Below are positions 7,227-14,494 of a stretch of 36,412 nucleotides of DNA, piece after piece. The DNA comes from VXNE01 sp964518405 (GTDB lineage Bacteria; Pseudomonadota; Gammaproteobacteria; Pseudomonadales; Azotimanducaceae): the NCBI GenBank assembly GCA_964518405.1, contig CAZFGB010000107.1, positions 1 through 36,412 on the forward strand. Reading direction: 5' to 3'. The first letter of the stretch is position 1, and each line of letters opens with the position of its first letter. A program made the position numbers and the translations under genes. Below the pieces are notes generated by a model, which saw nothing but the letters and a program-made list of their open reading frames with translations, ran no database searches and was not told the DNA's origin.

Positions 7227-7733
7227 CTATGCGGTGAATCCGGCCAGATCGAGATGCCACATCACGACATGCGCCGAGACAGCGGCCAGGACTCCCGCGA
7301 AGATGTCGTCGAGCATTATGCCGAATCCACCCGGTACGCGGCGGTCCGCCCAGGACACCGGCCAGGGTTTCAGGATATCGAACAGACGAAACAGCACGAA
7401 ACCTGCCGCCATGACGAAAACGTTCGACGGAAGGCACGCCAGCGTCAGCCAGACGCCGGCCATTTCGTCGACGACGATGGCGGGGTCGTCGCCTAAGGCC
7501 CGCCTTGCGCAGACGCGGCGCAATAGCCACGTGGCGGCGGCGATCAACAGGCCGGCACTCGCGAACTGAACGGCCGGCGGCGCGTGCGCGAGCGTCCCCC
7601 ACCAGATCAGCGCGCCGAGCAGCGAGCCATAGGTGCCGGGTGCGCCAGGCAACAGGCCGACGCCGAAACCCGTGGCGACGAGAATGTCGGGTTCCCGAAG
7701 GTCTCCTGTCGCGATGTCGCTAGCTTGCTGCAT
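7227..7733 (-). CDS. pgpA: Phosphatidylglycerophosphatase A
   Basis: A 168-residue membrane enzyme that removes the phosphate from phosphatidylglycerophosphate to make phosphatidylglycerol. Family signatures are present in order: GLLPGAPGTYGSL (26-38), DDPAIVVDEMAG (82-93) and RLFDILKPWP..GGFGIMLDDIFAG (116-147), with hydrophobic segments between them. The ATG at 7733 gives the usual N-terminus; an upstream ATG at 7796 would add 21 residues unlike the family. It is the last gene of the minus-strand nrdR-ribD-ribH-nusB-thiL cluster and ends facing ispA. Confidence 0.93.
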   Translation of the reverse strand: MQQASDIATGDLREPDILVATGFGVGLLPGAPGTYGSLLGALIWWGTLAHAPPAVQFASAGLLIAAATWLLRRVCARRALGDDPAIVVDEMAGVWLTLACLPSNVFVMAAGFVLFRLFDILKPWPVSWADRRVPGGFGIMLDDIFAGVLAAVSAHVVMWHLDLAGFTA

Positions 7734-7908
7734 GCCGGCGCACGGCGCGATCGACCCAGCCGCTGTTCGTAACCGGGTGGAATCGTGCGCAGGCAATGCG
7801 GTCGAGTTGGGCCGCGCGGCGCGGAAACCAGGTGACGCCCCTGTGGCCGAGGACGACGACAGCCACGGCGAGCAGCGAAGTTTGCGGGTCGAGAGGTTGG
7901 TTCACCAA
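7720..7908 (-). CDS. Possible 62-residue protein between thiL and pgpA
   Basis: An ATG-started frame fills the otherwise empty 199 bases between thiL and pgpA: it begins 24 bases after the thiL stop and its end overlaps the pgpA start by 14 bases. Third codon positions are strongly G/C, as in the neighbouring genes. The product begins MVNQPLDPQTSLLAVAVVVL, with one short hydrophobic stretch (about 10-20) followed by an Arg-rich, soluble-looking tail. I recognise no family. It may be a real small protein that couples pgpA translation, or just open sequence. Confidence 0.35.
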   Translation of the reverse strand: MVNQPLDPQTSLLAVAVVVLGHRGVTWFPRRAAQLDRIACARFHPVTNSGWVDRAVRRHAAS

Positions 7909-7932
7909 AGTCAGTCTGCAACTGCGGGCCGG

Positions 7933-8805
7933 CTAGAAGTGCCGGTATCCATGGGCTTCGTCTATCGACCGGACGTTTCCCCGGTCGACAACGGTGACGC
8001 CCTCGCCCTTGACGATTTCTCCGATCGCGGTCACCGGTTCGTCCGCGTCGGAATGGCTTCGGCCCGTGAAGAGCAGTTCGTAGTCGTCGCCGCAGGTGAG
8101 CGCGGTTTCGGGTTCGACGCCGTCGGCGAGCGGTACGGTCTCCAGCGTCAACCGCGCGCCGACGCCGCTGGCGCGGCAGATGTGTGCGAGATCGGCCAAC
8201 AGTCCATCGGAGACGTCGATGGCGGCGGACGCTATTCCCCGCAACGCCCGGCCGAGTTGGATGCGCGGTTCGATGCGGTAGAAGCGGGGGTCGTTGGCCA
8301 ACAGCGCCGCGTGTCCGGCGCCCAACGCGCCGGAGACGAAGATCGTGTCCCCGGCCCGCGCCCCGGAACGCAGCAGGCGAACGCCTGCGGGAACGAATCC
8401 GTGCGCCGTCACGGATATGGCCAGGGGGCCGCGGGCCATGTTGCCCCCTACGACGGCTGCGCCGTAGCGACTCGCATACTCGGCGATGCCCCGCGCGAAG
8501 GCTTCTATCCACGGGACATCGCCAGTGGGCACGGTAAGGGACACGACGCAATAGCTCGGGTCGGCACCCATTGCCGCCAGGTCGGACAGGTTGACGCCCA
8601 TGGCGCGGCAGCCGACCAGGTCCCCCGGAGCGTCCGCCGGGAAGTGCCGCCCGGCGACAAGCGTGTCCGTCGTCACGGCCAGTTCGAATCCGTCTGGGAC
8701 CGAAACGATGGCGGCGTCGTCGCCGGGCCCCACCAGCACGCGATCACCGCCTGCGGCGCCACCGAGAATCTGCCTGATTCGATCGATGATTTCGAACTCG
8801 TTCAT
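7933..8805 (-). CDS. thiL: Thiamine-monophosphate kinase
   Basis: A 290-residue enzyme of the PurM/SelD-like ATP-binding family that phosphorylates thiamine monophosphate to the active cofactor thiamine diphosphate. The N-terminal metal and ATP site GPGDDAAIV (26-34) is clear. Further conserved stretches are TDTLVAGRHFP, LSDLAAMGA, a GGN motif and DVSDGLLADL. The ATG at 8805 overlaps the end of nusB by four bases (ATGA), indicating coupling. The length is slightly short of the usual 310-330 residues, with a compact C-terminus. Confidence 0.94.
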   Translation of the reverse strand: MNEFEIIDRIRQILGGAAGGDRVLVGPGDDAAIVSVPDGFELAVTTDTLVAGRHFPADAPGDLVGCRAMGVNLSDLAAMGADPSYCVVSLTVPTGDVPWIEAFARGIAEYASRYGAAVVGGNMARGPLAISVTAHGFVPAGVRLLRSGARAGDTIFVSGALGAGHAALLANDPRFYRIEPRIQLGRALRGIASAAIDVSDGLLADLAHICRASGVGARLTLETVPLADGVEPETALTCGDDYELLFTGRSHSDADEPVTAIGEIVKGEGVTVVDRGNVRSIDEAHGYRHF

Positions 8806-9224
8806 TGCAGTTCCTGCGCCCGAAGATCGCGCGCGACGCGATCCAGAACGCCGTTTACGTACTTGTAGCTGTCTTCTGCGCCGAAGGTCTTGGCGAGGTT
8901 GATGTACTCGTCGAGCACCACCTTGAAGGGGATTTCGGGACAGGCGCTGAGCTCGAAGGTTCCGGCACGGAGAATGGCGCGTTCGACCTGGTTCAGTTCG
9001 GACACCTTCCGGTCGAGAAAGGGAGCGAAGGCGCGGTCCAGATCGTCGGTTTCGGCGATGATGCCGTCGAGGCATCGGTCGAAGAACGCCTTGTCAGCCT
9101 TTTTCAAGGTGCCGCTGTCGACGAACTGGGCGCGAATCTCGCTGGCGTCGTGCGAGGCGATCTGCCATTGGTAGATGGCTTGGACCAGCGCGCGTCTTGC
9201 CTGTCGGCGCGGCCACGCGGACAT
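8802..9224 (-). CDS. nusB: Transcription antitermination factor NusB
   Basis: A 140-residue all-helical RNA-binding protein. It begins with the typical RRQARRALVQAIYQWQ segment (residues 6-21), and later has SELNQVERAILR and PFKVVLDEYINLAKTFGAEDSYKYVNGVLD, which are hallmarks of NusB. It pairs with NusE (ribosomal protein S10) on boxA RNA to prevent termination in rRNA operons. It lies 25 bases after ribH and overlaps thiL by four bases. Confidence 0.96.
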   Translation of the reverse strand: MSAWPRRQARRALVQAIYQWQIASHDASEIRAQFVDSGTLKKADKAFFDRCLDGIIAETDDLDRAFAPFLDRKVSELNQVERAILRAGTFELSACPEIPFKVVLDEYINLAKTFGAEDSYKYVNGVLDRVARDLRAQELQ

Positions 9225-9249
9225 GGCTAGATTTGAGCTTGACGGAGCA

Positions 9250-9723
9250 CTAGAGCCGGACCAGGAGATCGGCCATCTCCAAAGCCGCCCGCGCGGCGTC
9301 GCCGCCCTTGTCGCCGGCTTGGGGATCGGCGCGTTCGACGGCCTGTTGCAGGGTGTCCGTCGTCAATACGCCGAACACCATCGGCGTGTCCGTATCGAGC
9401 GCGGCCCGTTGCAGTCCGCTGGCGCACTCGCCCGCGACGAAATCGAAATGCGCCGTCTCGCCCCGGATGACGGTGCCGAGGGCGATAACCGCGTCGGTGT
9501 CCGGGTGCCGCTGCGCATAGCACTTGGCCGCGAGCGGCAACTCGAACGAACCGGGAACGCGTATCACCGGGACCCGCTCCACATCGACATGGTGCTTCCT
9601 CAGGACGTCCATCGCGCTCGCGATCATCGGGTCGACGACGGATTGGTTGTAGCGGGCCGCTATGATCGCGAAACGCTTGCCTCTCCCATCGATCTCGGGT
9701 TGTTCGGGTCTTTCATCGGCCAT
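9250..9723 (-). CDS. ribH: 6,7-dimethyl-8-ribityllumazine synthase
   Basis: A 157-residue subunit of lumazine synthase, the penultimate step of riboflavin synthesis, joining ribitylaminouracil with dihydroxybutanone phosphate. Signatures are FAIIAARYNQSVVDPM (18-33), the substrate loop RVPGSFELPLAAK (55-67) and GTVIRGETAHFDFVAGE (83-99) with the catalytic His at 92. It starts 19 bases after ribD. The riboflavin synthase and ribB/ribBA genes that usually lie between them are absent here. Confidence 0.95.
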   Translation of the reverse strand: MADERPEQPEIDGRGKRFAIIAARYNQSVVDPMIASAMDVLRKHHVDVERVPVIRVPGSFELPLAAKCYAQRHPDTDAVIALGTVIRGETAHFDFVAGECASGLQRAALDTDTPMVFGVLTTDTLQQAVERADPQAGDKGGDAARAALEMADLLVRL

Positions 9724-9742
9724 GCGGGACCATGCTACTTGG

Positions 9743-10837
9743 CTACTTGCGAATGACGAGGCGCAGGTCCCCGCCGATCATCTCCGATCGCGAGATTCTA
9801 CCCGCAACGGCTTCCGCCATGCGTGCGAGGCGCAGTTCGGCCAGTGGCCGCGCGTCGCTGCCGAGGAACTTCGGCGCCAGGTAAAGCACCCACTCGTCCC
9901 ACAGCCCCTGGGCGAGAAACGCCCCGGTGAGTGTGGCACCGGCCTCCACCATGACCTCGTTGCATTCGCATTTCGCGAGGTGCTCGAGCAGGCGCGTGAG
10001 GTCGACGCGTTCGCCCTCCTGCCGATTGACCCGGGCGTCCGGATGCCGGTCGGGGCCGTGCTTGCCGCAGGCGATGAGCGTCGGTCCTCCGTCCTCGAGA
10101 ACCGTGGCATCCCCGGGTATGGCGCCGCGCGAACTGACGATGACCCGCAGCGGCTGTCGGAACCTGCCGTCGGCGGAGAACCGCGGCTCGCGCACCGTCA
10201 GTCTCGGGTTGTCGCCGCGCACGGTCCCCGCGCCGGTCACGACGGCACAGCTCCTCGCGCGCCAATACTGCACGTCGGCACGTGCCGCCTCGCTGGTGAT
10301 CCAACGGCTCTCGCCGCTCGCCATGGCCGTGCGTCCATCCAGGGACATGGCCGTCTTCAGGCGCACCCAGGGTTGTCCCGTACGCATTCGCTTGAGCCAG
10401 CCAGGATTCAGTTCGCGCGCTTCGGAAATCTCTTCGACGTCCACCTGCACGCCAGCGTCCCGCAGTCGCGCGAATCCGCGGCCGTCGACGCTCGGATTCG
10501 GATCGGTCGAAGCCGCAACCACGCGCGCGATGCGGGCAGCGATCAGCGCGTCCGCGCACGGAGGCGTTTCGCCATGAATGGAACATGGTTCCAACGACAC
10601 GTAGGCGGTGGCGTTTTCGGCCGGGCGGTCGGACACGCGCAATTGCGCGCCGGCGTCGGCCAAGGCGTTGGCCTCTGCGTGCGCCTGGCCGCGCCACATA
10701 TGCCAGCCGCGACCGATCACGGCGCCGTCGCGCACGAGCAGGCATCCGACGCGGGGGTTCGGCGCGCAGGTGTAGAGGCCGCGTTCCGCCAGTTCGACCG
10801 CCGCGCGAAGATAGAGGCGGTCAGCCGCCGAGATCAT
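9743..10837 (-). CDS. ribD: Bifunctional pyrimidine deaminase/reductase of riboflavin synthesis
   Basis: This 364-residue two-domain enzyme deaminates and then reduces the pyrimidine intermediate made from GTP. The N-terminal zinc deaminase domain has HAE at 53-55 and the cysteine pair C85 and C94 in PCSIHGETPPC. The C-terminal reductase domain (about 150-364) begins at WVRLKTAMSLDGRTA and keeps a nucleotide-binding region around GAGTVRGDNPRLTVR. The ATG at 10837 overlaps the nrdR stop by one base (TGATG), so the two are coupled. Confidence 0.95.
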   Translation of the reverse strand: MISAADRLYLRAAVELAERGLYTCAPNPRVGCLLVRDGAVIGRGWHMWRGQAHAEANALADAGAQLRVSDRPAENATAYVSLEPCSIHGETPPCADALIAARIARVVAASTDPNPSVDGRGFARLRDAGVQVDVEEISEARELNPGWLKRMRTGQPWVRLKTAMSLDGRTAMASGESRWITSEAARADVQYWRARSCAVVTGAGTVRGDNPRLTVREPRFSADGRFRQPLRVIVSSRGAIPGDATVLEDGGPTLIACGKHGPDRHPDARVNRQEGERVDLTRLLEHLAKCECNEVMVEAGATLTGAFLAQGLWDEWVLYLAPKFLGSDARPLAELRLARMAEAVAGRISRSEMIGGDLRLVIRK

Positions 10838-11295
10838 CAGTCGGGTACCGTACTCAGATCCCGCACTACCTCGGAGAAGTCCTGCACGTCCTGGAAGTCC
10901 CGGTACACGGAGGCGAAACGCACATAAGCGACGCCGTCCATGTTTCGAAGCTCGGCCATGACCGCCTCGCCGACCGCGCGGGACGGCAATTCGCGCTCGC
11001 CGGTGGTGCGCAGCTTGTGCTTGATGCGGTTGATGGCGTTCTCGACCTCCTCGCGGCTCACGGGCCGCTTCTCCAGGGCGCGGTCGATGCCGCTTCTCAG
11101 CTTGTCCTCGTTGAAGGGTTCGCGCCCGCCGTCGCTTTTCTTGATGCGCGGCATGACGAGTTCGGCCGTCTCGTAGGTGGTGTAGCGTTCCGCGCAGGTG
11201 AGGCACTGCCGGCGGCGGCGCACCTGGTTGCCCTCCGCCACCAGCCGAGAGTCGATGACCTTGGTGTCGTCCGCACCGCAGAAAGGACAGTGCAT
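10837..11295 (-). CDS. nrdR: Transcriptional repressor NrdR
   Basis: A 152-residue repressor of ribonucleotide reductase genes. The N-terminal zinc ribbon has C3 and C6 in MHCPFCG and C31 and C34 in QCLTC. An ATP-cone domain follows (about 46-136), which senses dATP/ATP. The start MHCPFCG is essentially invariant in the family, so the frame's upstream extension is not used. It lies two bases after glyA and one base before ribD, in the classic nrdR-ribD order. No NrdR box was looked for outside this window. Confidence 0.96.
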   Translation of the reverse strand: MHCPFCGADDTKVIDSRLVAEGNQVRRRRQCLTCAERYTTYETAELVMPRIKKSDGGREPFNEDKLRSGIDRALEKRPVSREEVENAINRIKHKLRTTGERELPSRAVGEAVMAELRNMDGVAYVRFASVYRDFQDVQDFSEVVRDLSTVPD

Positions 11296-11297
11296 GG

Positions 11298-12560
11298 TCA
11301 GCCGTCGGCGGCGTACACGGGAAACGACCTGCAGAGTTCCAGAACCTTGAGCCGAATCGACGCGATCATGTTGTCGTTGCCGATGTCGTCGAGAATGTCG
11401 CACATCCAGGCGGCGAGCTTTCGAAACTCGGCCTCGCCGAATCCGCGGCGAGTGCCGGCGGGCGAACCGATCCGCAATCCCGATGTCACGAACGGCGACC
11501 GGGGATCGTTGGGCACCGCGTTCTTGTTGACGGTGATGTTGGCGCGCCCGAGCGCGGCGTCGGCCGCCTTGCCGGTGATGCCCTTGGTCGTAAGGTCGAC
11601 GAGGAACAGGTGATTGTCGGTTCCGCCCGACACCACGCGGTAGCCTCGATCAATGAAGCCGTTTGCCATGGTCCGGGCGTTGGCCAACACGCGCTCCTGG
11701 TAGTGCCTGAATTCCTCTGTGGCGGCCTCCTTGAAACACACGGCCTTGGCGGCGATGACGTGCATCAGCGGGCCGCCCTGGGAGCCGGGGAACAGCGCCG
11801 AATTGAGCCGTTTCTCGAGGCCCGCGCCGGCGTGGGAGAGGATGATGCCGCCGCGGGGGCCGGCCAGCGTCTTGTGCGTCGTGGAGGTCGTGACGTCCGC
11901 GATGGGAACGGGGTTCGGATACAGCCCGGCGGCGATGAGTCCCGCGACATGCGCCATGTCGACGACCAGGTAAGCGCCCACGCCGCGGGCGATCTCGCGG
12001 AATCGCTCCCAGTCCATCTTCCGGCTATACGCGGAGAACCCGGCCATGAGGAGCTTCGGCCGGTGCTCTTCGGCCAGGGCCCGCACCACGTCGTAGTCGA
12101 CTTCGCCGGTGTCGGCGTCCACTCCGTACTGCACCGTGCGGTAGAGCTTGCCGGAAAAGTTCACCGGAGACCCGTGCGTCAGGTGCCCGCCGTCTGCGAG
12201 GCTCATGCCGAGGACGCAGTCGCCGGGCTCGAGCAGCGCGAGGTACACCGCCGCGTTCGCCTGGGAACCGGAGTGGGGCTGCACGTTGGCAAAGTCCGCG
12301 CCGAACAACGCCTTGACGCGGTCGATAGCGAGTTGTTCGACGATGTCGACGTTCTCGCAGCCGCCGTAGTAGCGCCGCGACGGGTACCCTTCGGCGTACT
12401 TGTTGGTGAGCACGCTGCCCTGCGCCGCGAGCACGCGCGGGCTCGCGTAGTTCTCGGACGCGATGAGTTCGACATGCTCTTCCTGGCGCCGGTTTTCCTG
12501 CTCGATGGCGAGCCAGACCTCGTCGTCGAAACCGCGAATCGACAAACCTTCCGCGAACAT
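11298..12560 (-). CDS. glyA: Serine hydroxymethyltransferase
   Basis: A 420-residue PLP enzyme that converts serine and tetrahydrofolate to glycine and methylene-tetrahydrofolate. The PLP-binding lysine is K230 in TSTTHKTLAGPRGG. Other landmarks are ELIASENYASPRV (31-43), YAEGYPSRRYYGGCE (55-69) and the His/Asp pair of VVDMAHVAGLIAAG (199-212). It is the first gene of the minus-strand cluster; the ribosome binding site before the ATG is weak. I see no glycine or ZTP riboswitch in the 175-base upstream gap, although TACAAT at about 12600 on the minus strand could be a -10 element. Confidence 0.97.
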   Translation of the reverse strand: MFAEGLSIRGFDDEVWLAIEQENRRQEEHVELIASENYASPRVLAAQGSVLTNKYAEGYPSRRYYGGCENVDIVEQLAIDRVKALFGADFANVQPHSGSQANAAVYLALLEPGDCVLGMSLADGGHLTHGSPVNFSGKLYRTVQYGVDADTGEVDYDVVRALAEEHRPKLLMAGFSAYSRKMDWERFREIARGVGAYLVVDMAHVAGLIAAGLYPNPVPIADVTTSTTHKTLAGPRGGIILSHAGAGLEKRLNSALFPGSQGGPLMHVIAAKAVCFKEAATEEFRHYQERVLANARTMANGFIDRGYRVVSGGTDNHLFLVDLTTKGITGKAADAALGRANITVNKNAVPNDPRSPFVTSGLRIGSPAGTRRGFGEAEFRKLAAWMCDILDDIGNDNMIASIRLKVLELCRSFPVYAADG

Positions 12561-12735
12561 CCTAAGAGCCTACTTTCCCTATGCCGTGCTTCCCGGACGC
12601 CATTGTAACGCCGGGTGTCCTGCAAGGCTTGAACACGACTCATCGGGCCGGTGCTTCCGCTTCAATCGAGGAGTACGACCACCACGCCGCACCGGACGTT
12701 AGAATGTTGATTCGGACAGACCGCGAGTTCGAGCG

Positions 12736-12978
12736 ATGAATTGGCACGATCACATCCACAGCTCTCCGGCGATATTGTCGGGCAAGCCCGTCGTTCGGGG
12801 CACGAGATTGTCAGCGGACTTCCTGCTTCGCCTATTGGCGGCAGGATGGACGGAAGCTCAATTGCTCGAAAACTATCCGCAGGTGTCACGGGAAGCGCTG
12901 CAGGCGCTGTTTGCATTCGCGGCGGAATGCGCGAAGGAAGAGACTGTCCGTCGATTCGCTGGCCCGCCGATGTCGTGA
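12736..12978 (+). CDS. DUF433 antitoxin-like protein
   Basis: An 80-residue protein with the DUF433 pattern: SGKPVVRGTRLSADFLLRLLAAGWTEAQLLENYPQVSREALQ, a helix-turn-helix-like region at about 15-57. Such proteins are predicted antitoxins that bind DNA and neutralise a PIN-like partner. The next gene starts within its stop codon (GTGA overlap at 12975-12978), and encodes exactly the usual partner. It probably autoregulates the promoter between it and divergent glyA, which is inference from family behaviour. Confidence 0.85.
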   Translation: MNWHDHIHSSPAILSGKPVVRGTRLSADFLLRLLAAGWTEAQLLENYPQVSREALQALFAFAAECAKEETVRRFAGPPMS

Positions 12979-13343
12979 AACTGCTCGCGAACGAGAACGT
13001 ACCTTTGGCGACCGTCAGTGCATTGCGCGATGCGGGCGAGGATGTTCTTTCCGTTACGGAAGATTCTCCGGGAGCCGCGGATGAAGCCATCGTCCAGTGG
13101 GCAAGACGGGAGGGACGCATCGTCGTTACGTTTGATCGGGACTACGGTGAACTGGTGTTCCATCACCGGCTACCGCCACCGGCGGGCGTGCTATATATGC
13201 GTTTCGACCCGGAAAGTCCGATCGAACCCGCAGCTTTCATTGCGCGACTGAAGGAGGATGGTGTTGAGTTGGAGGGTCGCTTCACCATGGTCAACCGTGA
13301 CGGCATTCGACAGCGACCCATGCTTACAGGAGACACGACGTGA
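12975..13343 (+). CDS. DUF5615 PIN-like toxin candidate
   Basis: A 122-residue protein of the DUF5615 (Mut7-C-like, PIN-fold) family. It opens MKLLANENVP, with the acidic E7 of the predicted metal site, and contains TFDRDYGEL at 52-60, the second acidic cluster. The first acidic position often seen as D in LLADEN is N6 here, which also occurs in family members with LANEN. PIN-fold partners of DUF433 proteins are expected to be RNases, but activity for this family is mostly predicted. The start GTG overlaps the antitoxin stop, and its own stop overlaps the gloB start. Confidence 0.82.
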   Translation: MKLLANENVPLATVSALRDAGEDVLSVTEDSPGAADEAIVQWARREGRIVVTFDRDYGELVFHHRLPPPAGVLYMRFDPESPIEPAAFIARLKEDGVELEGRFTMVNRDGIRQRPMLTGDTT

Positions 13344-14134
13344 TCGTTGAGCAGATCTGGACGGGCAACGCCCTGCGCAATTTCAATTACCTGATCGCCT
13401 GCCCGGAGACCGGCGAAGCGCTGGCCATCGATCCGCTGGATTTCGAGAAGTGCCTTTCGCGCGCGAAGGACCGCGGATGGGACATCACGCAGGTCCTCAA
13501 CACCCACGAGCACGGCGACCATACCGGCGGCAACGGGCCGGTCATCGAAGCCACGGGTGCCAGGCTCCTCGCGCACCGGAACGCGGGGCCGCGGATCGAC
13601 GGCATCGATGTGGGCCTGGGCGCCGGCGACGTCGTCACCGTCGGCAAGACGGTGGAACTGCTTGCGCTCGACACCCCCGGACACACCATGAGCCATATCT
13701 GCCTGCTGTCGAAAACGGAAGCGCCCGCGCTCTTTTGCGGCGATACGCTGTTCAACGCGGGCGCTGGCAACTGCCACGGCGGGGGCCATCCGGAAGAGCT
13801 GTACCAGACCTTCTCGGACCAGCTCGACGAACTGCCGGACGACACCCTCATATATCCGGGACACGACTACATCCTCGGCAACCTCGGCTTCACCCTGGAC
13901 CGGGAACCCGACAACGAAGCGGCGGCCAGTCTATCCAGCGAGCTCGAAGGGACGCACGATCCGGACAACCCGATCGTCACGACCATCGCGCAGGAGCGCG
14001 AGATCAATACATTCTTTCGCCTGACCAGCCCGACCATCGCGAAGCGGCTCAGGGAAGCATTTCCAGACTTGTCCGAGGAACCCTCGCCGAAAGAGGTGTT
14101 CCTGAGGCTGCGCGAACTGCGTAACAGCTGGTAG
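13340..14134 (+). CDS. gloB: Hydroxyacylglutathione hydrolase (glyoxalase II)-type metallo-beta-lactamase fold protein
   Basis: A 264-residue enzyme with the binuclear metal motif THEHGDH (residues 54-60), a further metal-ligand region at DTPGHTMSH, and FCGDTLFNAGAGNC. The C-terminal half keeps YPGHDYILGNLGF, the glyoxalase II pattern, and a helical substrate-binding tail. It should hydrolyse S-lactoylglutathione to lactate and glutathione in methylglyoxal detoxification; some close relatives are persulfide dioxygenases, less likely given the GHDY pattern. The GTG start at 13340 has CAGGAG seven bases before it and overlaps the toxin-like gene by four bases, an unusual coupling. Confidence 0.9.
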   Translation: MIVEQIWTGNALRNFNYLIACPETGEALAIDPLDFEKCLSRAKDRGWDITQVLNTHEHGDHTGGNGPVIEATGARLLAHRNAGPRIDGIDVGLGAGDVVTVGKTVELLALDTPGHTMSHICLLSKTEAPALFCGDTLFNAGAGNCHGGGHPEELYQTFSDQLDELPDDTLIYPGHDYILGNLGFTLDREPDNEAAASLSSELEGTHDPDNPIVTTIAQEREINTFFRLTSPTIAKRLREAFPDLSEEPSPKEVFLRLRELRNSW

Positions 14135-14170
14135 GCCGCAGGCTCGCCGGGCCTCAACAGCGCACTCTCG

Positions 14171-14187
14171 CGCACCATAATGGTGCG
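14171..14187 (+). promoter_or_regulatory. NtrC-type enhancer site
   Basis: The palindrome CGCACCATAATGGTGCG has two eight-base arms and matches the NtrC half sites GCACC and GGTGC with the canonical five-base spacing. Its centre lies about 105 bases upstream of the start expected from the sigma-54 promoter at 14259-14274, the usual enhancer distance. It predicts induction of the guanidine operon by nitrogen limitation through phosphorylated NtrC. Only one strong site is visible. Confidence 0.8.
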
Positions 14188-14258
14188 TATGCCTCGTCAT
14201 GTGGCGGTACGCCTGGCGAATCCCATGGATTGCTGGGTATTTCCGTTCCCGCTGCCAG

Positions 14259-14274
14259 TGGCACGATGATTGCA
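14259..14274 (+). promoter_or_regulatory. Sigma-54 (RpoN) promoter of the guanidine operon
   Basis: The element TGGCACGATGATTGCA matches the -24/-12 consensus TGGCAC-N5-TTGCA, with the invariant GG (14260-14261) and GC (14272-14273) separated by exactly ten bases. Transcription should start about 12 bases further on, near 14285, so that the RNA begins shortly before the riboswitch. The NtrC-type palindrome upstream supplies the activator this promoter class requires. Confidence 0.85.
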
Positions 14275-14311
14275 TCGATAGGGCCGTGAGACAGAACAGT
14301 TCGCTGGTCTG

Positions 14312-14468
14312 CACATGGAAAAGCTAGGGTTCCGGCCTCCCCGAGGCGTCTGGTCCGAGAGCTTTCGGCCTCCCCTTGGAGTGGGCCCGCCGCGCTAGCG
14401 GCGGCGCCCCTCCCTTAGCGAGGTTACACGGAGGGACAAAAGCCCGGGAGACTGTTTGTCTCCGTGTG
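14312..14468 (+). ncRNA. Guanidine-I riboswitch (ykkC class, subtype 1)
   Basis: All strongly conserved blocks of the ykkC/guanidine-I aptamer are present in order: CTAGGGTTCCG (14324-14334), CTGGTCCGAGAG (14350-14361), ACACGG (14426-14431) and AAAGCCCGGGAGA (14439-14451). P1 can form between 14312-14319 and 14461-14468 (eight pairs, one G-U). A P3-like stem can form between 14408-14413 and 14430-14435. The class is known to bind guanidinium and usually turns genes on. Here it precedes exactly the guanidine import and degradation genes. No U-tract terminator follows. The same 3' P1 strand can pair instead with 14426-14432, and 14411-14417 is perfectly complementary to the Shine-Dalgarno region 14480-14486, which points to translational control. 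Confidence 0.93.
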
Positions 14469-14480
14469 TGAACCGGAGTT

Positions 14481-14486
14481 AAGGGA
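14481..14486 (+). promoter_or_regulatory. Ribosome binding site of the first guanidine operon gene
   Basis: AAGGGA lies eight bases before the ATG at 14495. Bases 14480-14486 (TAAGGGA) are the exact complement of 14411-14417 inside the riboswitch, so access to this site may depend on the RNA fold. Confidence 0.65.
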
Positions 14487-14494
14487 ACAGACCC

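Noticed and set aside
12561..12735. Glycine or ZTP riboswitch before glyA
   Set aside because: None of the conserved blocks of either class could be found on the minus strand.
14202..14212. Palindrome GGCGGTACGCC as a second NtrC site
   Set aside because: It lacks the GCACC/GGTGC half sites and the right spacing.
14426..14467. Intrinsic terminator in the riboswitch leader
   Set aside because: A hairpin can form, but no U-run follows, so termination is not supported; translational control fits better.
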